A DNA stretch of 11,397 nt from CAZTGZ01 sp964613385. Lineage in GTDB: Bacteria; Bacteroidota; Bacteroidia; NS11-12g; UBA9320. The translations under genes were made by a program, and so were the position numbers. The notes below the pieces were generated by a model. It did not search any database and had not been told where the DNA came from. It saw only the letters and a program-made list of their open reading frames with translations. The stretch covers positions 1 through 11,397 of the forward strand of contig CAZTGZ010000063.1 in assembly GCA_964613385.1 (NCBI GenBank), in the 5' to 3' direction. Positions 7,393 through 11,397 of this stretch are shown here, piece after piece; the first letter of the stretch is position 1, and each line of letters begins with the position of its first letter.

Positions 7393-7782
7393 TCAATGTC
7401 TGCCGAATACGCGAACTTTGGCTTTCCTTCCCCGAATCGTATTGGCATCGTACCAGAATTCAATGCTCCGGATATATCTGTCATGACCCGCCAGGTCAAT
7501 AATTCTGGATGAACCACCCGCAGGAATGGTATGTCTAAGCGGAATTTCCTCAGTTTTTCCATTTCCGTAAGTGATAATTACTTTGTGAAAATCTACCGAG
7601 GCCCCTTTTACCCTGATCTGGATTTTCTTGAAATCTCCTTTGGCCGCAGTAACCACTACGACGTCATGATCCAATCGATCGTTAACGAGTTTTTCACCCA
7701 ACAACTCCCATGGACCAGATTGAGAAAATCCAGATAGAAAAGTAAACAATAAGATAGTCAGTGATATCAGTTTATGCTTCAT
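7393..7782 (-). CDS. Small secreted protein of unknown function, last gene of the sigma-factor operon
   Basis: This 129-residue protein starts at ATG 7782 with a signal peptide (MKHKLISLTILLFTFLSGFSQ). The frame is open back to a TTG at 7824, but the extra 14 residues are basic and would bury the signal peptide, so I prefer 7782. The mature domain reads as a small beta-sandwich: WELLGEKLV, a DHDVVVV strand, FKKIQIRVKGASVDF, VIITYGNGK, IPAGGSSRIIDLAG, RYIRSIEFWYD and KVRVFG. The overall plan recalls small bacterial secreted proteins such as E. coli YaaI (DUF2541), but the similarity is by eye and I would not assign the family on it. It sits 38 nt after the stop of the outer-membrane barrel gene and is probably in the same transcript. 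No function can be given. Confidence 0.8.
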   Translation of the reverse strand: MKHKLISLTILLFTFLSGFSQSGPWELLGEKLVNDRLDHDVVVVTAAKGDFKKIQIRVKGASVDFHKVIITYGNGKTEEIPLRHTIPAGGSSRIIDLAGHDRYIRSIEFWYDANTIRGRKAKVRVFGRH

Positions 7783-7820
7783 ACTTTTTGGTCTGCGCGC
7801 CATGAAAAAGGTTGCACACA

Positions 7821-8675
7821 TCAAAAAGGATTAATCACCAATCCTGCTGCTGCTGTGTTTCCTTCAGGCCCTCTGTTATCCTGAAACATTGGTGTAGGAT
7901 AATATTTCGCATAAAAATTGAATCCCGCATACCCAACCTGAACTACATATCCAAATCGATAATCAGACAGATTAAAGTCATCTCTTACCTTTCTTTTCTC
8001 CTTACCATCCTGCTCCCATTTTTGTTTTTGATGAGCTCCAATCAGATAACCTGCCTGAACCCCCGCAGAAAACCTGAATGAATGGTCCTTGTCATTGGGC
8101 TTGCTCTTATAAACCAACATCAATGGCACAATTACATATTGAGTAACCAGTTTGTTCTTTTTATATTCTCGTGTGGTATTTATTTCATCATCCAGGGGAT
8201 CAGAATCACGCACGAGGTCAACATTTTTCACAAAGCGATAATTGTTGTATTCGATGCCAACGCCGTACAACAGGCGCCATTTGCCCTGATATAAATTAAT
8301 TCCTTGTTGTAAAATACCCCAATGAAAATTAATGGATTTTGCCGGGCTTAGTTCCATGTTCCGATATGCAGCGGGCATTTCAAAACTGCTACCATGTACA
8401 ATGTTGTTTAATCCTAATTCTAAAACATGCCATTCGGTTTCAACCGTTTTTGGTGGCAATGGAATGTTTGGCTCAATTTCAACGACTTTCTCTATCTGAA
8501 TTTTATCGAGTACTTTTTCAACCTTAATATCTGTACTATCCTCGTTCGTTTCCTTTTCGTATATCACGATTCTGAATTTCTTTGAATCGATGATTACCGG
8601 TTCGGTGCTGTCTGTTTGTGCCCATAATGGCAAGCTTGATGTCAATAATAAAATAATAGTAACTACCCTTTTCAT
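7821..8675 (-). CDS. Outer-membrane beta-barrel protein with charged N-terminal segment, sigma-operon partner
   Basis: This 284-residue protein starts with a signal peptide (MKRVVTIILLLTSSLPLWAQ, cleavage near residue 19/20). Residues ~21-78 are not barrel-like: they are rich in Glu, Lys and Asp with a run of alternating Val/Ile (KVEKVLDKIQIEKVVEIE), ending in a Pro-rich PNIPLPP linker. From residue ~80 the chain has the strands of a porin-family barrel: LELGLNNI, INFHWGILQQGINL, WRLLYGVGIEYNNYRF, VTQYVIVPLMLVYK, FRFSAGVQAGYLIG, YRFGYVVQVGYAGFNFYAKYY, and terminal Phe284. It follows the anti-sigma gene by only 4 nt, so the pair is translationally linked. Sigma/anti-sigma/barrel operons are common in Bacteroidota. 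The N-terminal segment could contact the periplasmic part of the anti-sigma factor, but that is inference. Confidence 0.85.
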   Translation of the reverse strand: MKRVVTIILLLTSSLPLWAQTDSTEPVIIDSKKFRIVIYEKETNEDSTDIKVEKVLDKIQIEKVVEIEPNIPLPPKTVETEWHVLELGLNNIVHGSSFEMPAAYRNMELSPAKSINFHWGILQQGINLYQGKWRLLYGVGIEYNNYRFVKNVDLVRDSDPLDDEINTTREYKKNKLVTQYVIVPLMLVYKSKPNDKDHSFRFSAGVQAGYLIGAHQKQKWEQDGKEKRKVRDDFNLSDYRFGYVVQVGYAGFNFYAKYYPTPMFQDNRGPEGNTAAAGLVINPF

Positions 8676-8679
8676 ATAA

Positions 8680-9447
8680 TTAATTTTTATGTGTTTTAAT
8701 AAGAATTGCAGCTTGTGCTTCGTAATTGTCTGTTTTAAAATTTAGCACCCATACCGGATTGTGATCATGAACCTTTCTATTAAACCGGATTTTCGGATTT
8801 TTCAAATCCCCATTTTTCCAGGTTTGCGCCAATGATTCGATAAAACTCCTGCGGTTCTCAATGAGAAAGTCCGGACCTATGGCCGGAGCCAATCGATCTG
8901 AAATCATTGCATATTCCGGATGGATTAGACGGCTTTCGGTTTGGAAATGTGCAATGGTTTTACGGTTCATTTCAATAACTTCAGGGTCACTTTTCAATAC
9001 TGGTTGAGAAAACTTCTGAGGAATTGACAATTCATTCTGCGGTTCATCCTGAGAGATCAGAGGCTTTTGAGGATGCGAATCCAGTTTAGTGTCAACCCCT
9101 TCATTTTGTGCCAATGGCGTCTGAATGGCAGTGTTATTTGTCTTATACAACCAAATCGAACCGGCCAAAATAAGCATGGCTGCTGCCGATTTGTAAAACA
9201 AGGGCATTCCCCACCACATGCCAATTACCTTATCTTTTTTGAGCAATTTGGATGTATTCGGATACATCAGAACCTCAGGCTCCAAATAGGTGAGTTCAAA
9301 TGCTGACGCAGCTTTCTTCCACTCAGGATCCGTATCAAACTTCGCCTGAACTTTTGCCATTTCCTCCGGAGATAAATTCCCTTCGAAGTATTCGAAAAGA
9401 ACCCAATCCATAGAATCTTCGTTTATCCAATCTTCACGTTCTTTCAT
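8680..9447 (-). CDS. Single-span anti-sigma factor
   Basis: This 255-residue protein is laid out as a membrane anti-sigma factor. A cytoplasmic N-terminal part of ~80 residues contains the acidic, helix-forming EYFEGNLSPEEMAKV and a DTDPEWKKAASAF stretch. Such N-terminal helical segments, with a 'low-complexity' start and L-x-P-E-E motif, typify Bacteroidota anti-sigma proteins. One transmembrane helix follows at about residues 83-101 (LFYKSAAAMLILAGSIWLY). A periplasmic part comes next: a disordered Gln/Pro-rich stretch (~105-165) and a folded end that finishes with WVLNFKTDNYEAQAAILIKT. The gene starts 7 nt after the sigma-factor stop and ends 4 nt before the barrel gene. The expected role is to hold the sigma factor at the membrane until an envelope signal frees it. 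The signal is unknown. Identification rests on topology and neighbours more than on a sharp motif. Confidence 0.85.
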   Translation of the reverse strand: MKEREDWINEDSMDWVLFEYFEGNLSPEEMAKVQAKFDTDPEWKKAASAFELTYLEPEVLMYPNTSKLLKKDKVIGMWWGMPLFYKSAAAMLILAGSIWLYKTNNTAIQTPLAQNEGVDTKLDSHPQKPLISQDEPQNELSIPQKFSQPVLKSDPEVIEMNRKTIAHFQTESRLIHPEYAMISDRLAPAIGPDFLIENRRSFIESLAQTWKNGDLKNPKIRFNRKVHDHNPVWVLNFKTDNYEAQAAILIKTHKN

Positions 9448-9454
9448 AATTCTA

Positions 9455-9937
9455 TTACATTAAATTGCCCGGAGACCCGATAAATTCTCTCATCGCTTTT
9501 CGGGCTCTGAAAATGTTAATTTTTACCTGGCCTTCATTTAATCCGGTTATTTCTCCAATCGATCTATAATCATATCCTTCATAATCCCGAAGCAAGAGCG
9601 GTGTGCGCAAATGCTCAGGCAATTTCGAAATGGCTTTGTTTAGTATTTCCTTTAAATCCGTATATGATTTGCCATCATAAGCTACCTCTTTCACCTCTTC
9701 AAGGTTTGATGTCCTCTTATTTTTGCGTATTACATCTATCATATTGTTATATCCCACCTTAAAAATGTATGCCTTTGCAGATTCAGGTCTGATTTCGTCT
9801 CGTCTGATCCAGAGTTTCTCAAAAGTGTTCTGTACAATATTTTCTGCTTCCATATCGTCTTTCAGGTTCTTTTTCAGGAAACGGTACAATCCGTCGGCAT
9901 GTGCCTTTACACAATCGTTGTATTCCTGTAAATTCAT
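9455..9937 (-). CDS. ECF-family RNA polymerase sigma factor
   Basis: This 160-residue protein is the usual length for an extracytoplasmic-function sigma factor. Region 2 covers about residues 8-75, with DMEAENIVQNTFEKLW (28-43) as the core-binding helix and SAKAYIFKVGYNNMIDVIRKNKR as the -10-reading part. A short acidic linker follows, then region 4 at ~95-152: LPEHLRTPLLLRDYEGYDYRSIGEITGLNEGQVKINIFRARKAMR in outline, a helix-turn-helix that reads the -35 element. The start at 9937 is the first Met and has no better alternative upstream; AGGA lies directly against it, so the ribosome site is atypical. Just upstream is an ECF-type promoter, suggesting autoregulation. The anti-sigma gene begins 7 nt downstream. 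The regulon beyond this operon cannot be seen in this window. Confidence 0.93.
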   Translation of the reverse strand: MNLQEYNDCVKAHADGLYRFLKKNLKDDMEAENIVQNTFEKLWIRRDEIRPESAKAYIFKVGYNNMIDVIRKNKRTSNLEEVKEVAYDGKSYTDLKEILNKAISKLPEHLRTPLLLRDYEGYDYRSIGEITGLNEGQVKINIFRARKAMREFIGSPGNLM

Positions 9938-9951
9938 TCCTGATTAACTTA

Positions 9952-9979
9952 TATACGCAGGTAAAGCGAATAAGTTACA
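9952..9979 (-). promoter_or_regulatory. ECF-type autoregulatory promoter of the sigma-factor operon
   Basis: On the minus strand TGTAAC (9979-9974) and CGTATA (9957-9952) are separated by exactly 16 bases. A GTAAC-like -35 and a CGT-like -10 with a 15-17 base spacer is the usual shape for promoters read by ECF sigma factors. Transcription should begin near 9945, leaving a leader of only about 8 nt before ATG 9937. Placement directly before the sigma gene suggests that the sigma factor activates its own operon. Confidence 0.6.
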
Positions 9980-10013
9980 AAGAGAGGATTTTTTCCTGTA
10001 AACATGATTCAGG

Positions 10014-10026
10014 CCTTTTGAAAAGG
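10014..10026. promoter_or_regulatory. Perfect 13-base palindrome, candidate operator
   Basis: CCTTTTGAAAAGG is a perfect inverted repeat (6+1+6) in the 104-base region between the divergent sigma and methyltransferase genes. It lies between the expected -33 and -7 positions of the methyltransferase promoter, where a bound regulator would block transcription. No T-tract or longer stem follows, so it does not look like a terminator. The regulator is unknown and chance occurrence is possible. Confidence 0.3.
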
Positions 10027-10029
10027 ATG

Positions 10030-10037
10030 TAGTTTTG
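10030..10037 (+). promoter_or_regulatory. -7 promoter element of the methyltransferase gene
   Basis: TAGTTTTG is an exact match to the Bacteroidota -7 element TAnnTTTG. Only four bases (cacc) separate it from the ATG at 10042. Since this element is centred about seven bases before the transcription start, the mRNA should begin at or next to the A of the start codon. No convincing -33 TTTG is visible at the usual 17-23 base spacing. Confidence 0.55.
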
Positions 10038-10041
10038 CACC

Positions 10042-10767
10042 ATGTCAGAATGGTATACAAGTTGGTTCGATTCACCGTTGTATCACTTGTTGTACAAGCA
10101 TCGCGACAAACAGGAAGCCGCATCTTTTCTCAATTTACTACTTACCAAAATTCAGGTAAAACCGGAGGCAGTTTTTCACGACAGAGCCTGCGGCAGAGGT
10201 CGGCATACCCATCATATCGCCAGGTTGGGATATAAGGCTTACGGAACCGATTTAAGCAGTTCGAATATTCGATATGCCCGTAGATATTTTGGGAAACTGG
10301 CTGATTTCGAAATATTGGATATGCGGGAAATCTACAAAGATAATTTCTTCGATGTAGTGCTCTGCCTGTTCACCAGTTTTGGCTATTTTGATGCAGATCA
10401 GGAAAATGAAAAAGTACTGGGTAGCATATACAGTGAGCTTAAACCGGGAGGACTGTTGGTGATTGATTTCATGAATCCGGTGTATGCCGAAAAACAAATC
10501 AGGCCCCTGGAAAGGAAAAAATTAAAAGGGATAGAATTCATCATTAAAAGGTCTTTGACGGAAACTTGTTTTGTCAAGGAGATTGAAGCGAAAAACGATA
10601 CCGGTTCAGCCATGTATATGGAAAGGGTGAAAGCCTATACTTTTCCTACGCTCAAAAACATGCTCAACAAATTTAATTTACAGGTTGAAATGGTATTTGG
10701 CAATTATGCACTCGAAAGTTTTGATGAAACAAATTCAGACAGGATCATTATCATTGCCAAAAAGTGA
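10042..10767 (+). CDS. Class I SAM-dependent methyltransferase
   Basis: This is a 241-residue cytoplasmic protein of the Rossmann-fold methyltransferase group. Motif I is VFHDRACGRGRHTHHIA (44-60), with the SAM-binding core D47-x-A-C-G-x-G-R-H. The acidic end of strand 2 is GTDLS (68-72) with Asp70. A FDVVLCLFTSFGYF strand-4 region (103-116) and LKPGGLLVIDF (133-143) follow in the expected order. The N-terminus (EWYTSWFDSPLYHLLYKHRD) is of a kind I know from Bacteroidota methyltransferases of this type and supports the ATG at 10042. The substrate cannot be deduced; C-terminal residues ~145-241, the usual substrate-recognition part, are not diagnostic. The stop overlaps the GTG start of the PAP2 gene by 4 nt, so the two are expressed together. 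Arg48 replaces the more usual Leu/hydrophobic residue in motif I, a small oddity. Confidence 0.9.
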   Translation: MSEWYTSWFDSPLYHLLYKHRDKQEAASFLNLLLTKIQVKPEAVFHDRACGRGRHTHHIARLGYKAYGTDLSSSNIRYARRYFGKLADFEILDMREIYKDNFFDVVLCLFTSFGYFDADQENEKVLGSIYSELKPGGLLVIDFMNPVYAEKQIRPLERKKLKGIEFIIKRSLTETCFVKEIEAKNDTGSAMYMERVKAYTFPTLKNMLNKFNLQVEMVFGNYALESFDETNSDRIIIIAKK

Positions 10768-11345
10768 ATTTCCTGAACCAGATATTTCAATGGGATCTCG
10801 AGGGATTGTTATGGATCAATCAAGGATGGTCGAATGGATTTCTTGACTTGCTATTTCCTGTTTTTAGAAATAAGTATTTCTGGATATGGATGTACGTGAT
10901 TATTATCTGGATTGCAGTAAAGAAGGACAAGAGATTCTGGATTTTGTTCATTTTAGCCGGACTAACCATACTGTTGTGCGACGGCATCAGCGCCGGTCTC
11001 ATTAAACCATATGTTGGAAGGATAAGACCCTGCAACGATCCTTCCGTTCGAGAGCAGATTCAATTATTGGTTCCTTGTGGCTCAGGCTTTAGTTTTATTT
11101 CTGCTCATGCCTCCAACCATTTCGGATTGGCCATTATATTTTCCGGTTATCTGAGCCAATGGTTCAGTCGCCGGAATTTATATTTTATCTTCATTCCGTG
11201 GGCAGCGGCCATTTCACTGGCTCAGGTCTATGTTGGCGTTCACTATCCCTTAGATGTGCTTTGTGGTGCATTATTGGGGATATCCATCGGCACGGTTTTG
11301 ATAAAGGCTTATCACAATGCTTTAAAGTTAAAATCACAGGATTAA
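10764..11345 (+). CDS. PAP2-family membrane phosphatase, GTG start
   Basis: This 193-residue inner-membrane protein has about five to six hydrophobic helices. The three PAP2 motifs are in order: KPYVGRIRP (81-89, fitting K-x6-RP), SAHAS (113-117) with His115, and VYVGVHYPLD (155-164) with His160 and Asp164. Family members remove phosphate from lipid phosphates, including phosphatidic acid, undecaprenyl diphosphate and lipid A. Which of these applies here is not visible. Motif 3 normally begins with Ser-Arg; here it is Ala153-Gln154, so the phosphate-binding Arg is missing. The start is GTG 10764, overlapping the methyltransferase stop in a GTGA tetranucleotide, a normal coupling arrangement; the product then begins with a short amphipathic segment before the first helix. 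The stop codon lies inside the -7 element of the next gene. Confidence 0.88.
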   Translation: MNFLNQIFQWDLEGLLWINQGWSNGFLDLLFPVFRNKYFWIWMYVIIIWIAVKKDKRFWILFILAGLTILLCDGISAGLIKPYVGRIRPCNDPSVREQIQLLVPCGSGFSFISAHASNHFGLAIIFSGYLSQWFSRRNLYFIFIPWAAAISLAQVYVGVHYPLDVLCGALLGISIGTVLIKAYHNALKLKSQD

Positions 11346-11350
11346 TTTTG
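11343..11350 (+). promoter_or_regulatory. -7 promoter element of the right-edge gene
   Basis: TAATTTTG is an exact TAnnTTTG match. It starts with the TAA stop codon of the PAP2 gene and ends four bases before ATG 11355, the same spacing as for the methyltransferase gene. A TTTA at 11321-11324, 18 bases upstream, may stand in for the -33 TTTG. A transcript start next to the ATG is predicted. Confidence 0.5.
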
Positions 11351-11354
11351 TCGA

Positions 11355-11397
11355 ATGAGTATTTGGACCCTTTTCATCCTATTTATATTCCCATTTC
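11355..11397 (+). CDS. Start of a gene running off the window (hydrophobic N-terminus)
   Basis: Only 14 codons are visible: MSIWTLFILFIFPF. They are strongly hydrophobic, fitting a signal peptide or first membrane helix. Support comes from the exact -7 promoter box ending four bases before the ATG and from the same strand and tight spacing (9 nt) after the PAP2 gene. No family can be assigned. Confidence 0.5.
   Translation, partial: MSIWTLFILFIFPF

Noticed and set aside
7783..7824. Longer form of the small secreted protein starting at TTG 7824 and overlapping the barrel gene
   Set aside because: It would put a basic, Met-rich stretch before an otherwise normal signal peptide; ATG 7782 gives the expected N-terminus.

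Overview
The window looks like ordinary chromosomal DNA from a member of the Bacteroidota, probably from the Saprospirales/Chitinophagales side of the phylum. The evidence is a gliding-motility type C-terminal sorting domain (type IX secretion) at the left edge, several outer-membrane beta-barrel proteins ending in Phe, an ECF sigma/anti-sigma/outer-membrane-protein operon, promoter elements of the TAnnTTTG type, and weak Shine-Dalgarno sequences. I see no tRNA, rRNA, IS element, prophage gene or CRISPR array. No stretch over 300 bases lacks a gene; the longest gap is 444-590.

Layout. (1) 39-443 (+) is the 3' end of a type IX secretion cargo gene whose frame is broken at 36-38. (2) 591-7392 (+) is a closely packed five-gene run. 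It starts with a membrane-bound pyrophosphatase carrying an unusual Cys/His-rich tail. Two L,D-transpeptidases of different families follow, then two overlapping genes for exported, probably outer-membrane, proteins. (3) 9937-7393 (-) is a four-gene operon: ECF sigma factor, single-span anti-sigma factor, outer-membrane barrel with a charged N-terminal segment, and a small secreted protein. Its last stop codon abuts the last stop codon of the (+) run with no base between. (4) 10042-11345 (+) holds a class I SAM-dependent methyltransferase overlapped by a PAP2-family phosphatase, diverging from the sigma operon across a 104-base promoter region. (5) A new gene starts at 11355 and runs off the window.

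How the genes may work together (inference). Most are envelope genes. The pyrophosphatase couples PPi hydrolysis to ion pumping, the L,D-transpeptidases remodel peptidoglycan, the beta-barrels sit in the outer membrane, and the PAP2 protein may act on lipid or isoprenyl phosphates. The sigma/anti-sigma pair probably senses envelope state and controls its own operon through an ECF-type promoter visible upstream.

I do not see a clear new multi-gene system. The most notable signals are the metallothionein-like tail on the pyrophosphatase, the missing ion-gate glutamate in the same protein, the tandem pair of unrelated L,D-transpeptidases, and two genes whose promoter -7 box sits exactly four bases before the start codon, predicting leaderless or nearly leaderless mRNAs.
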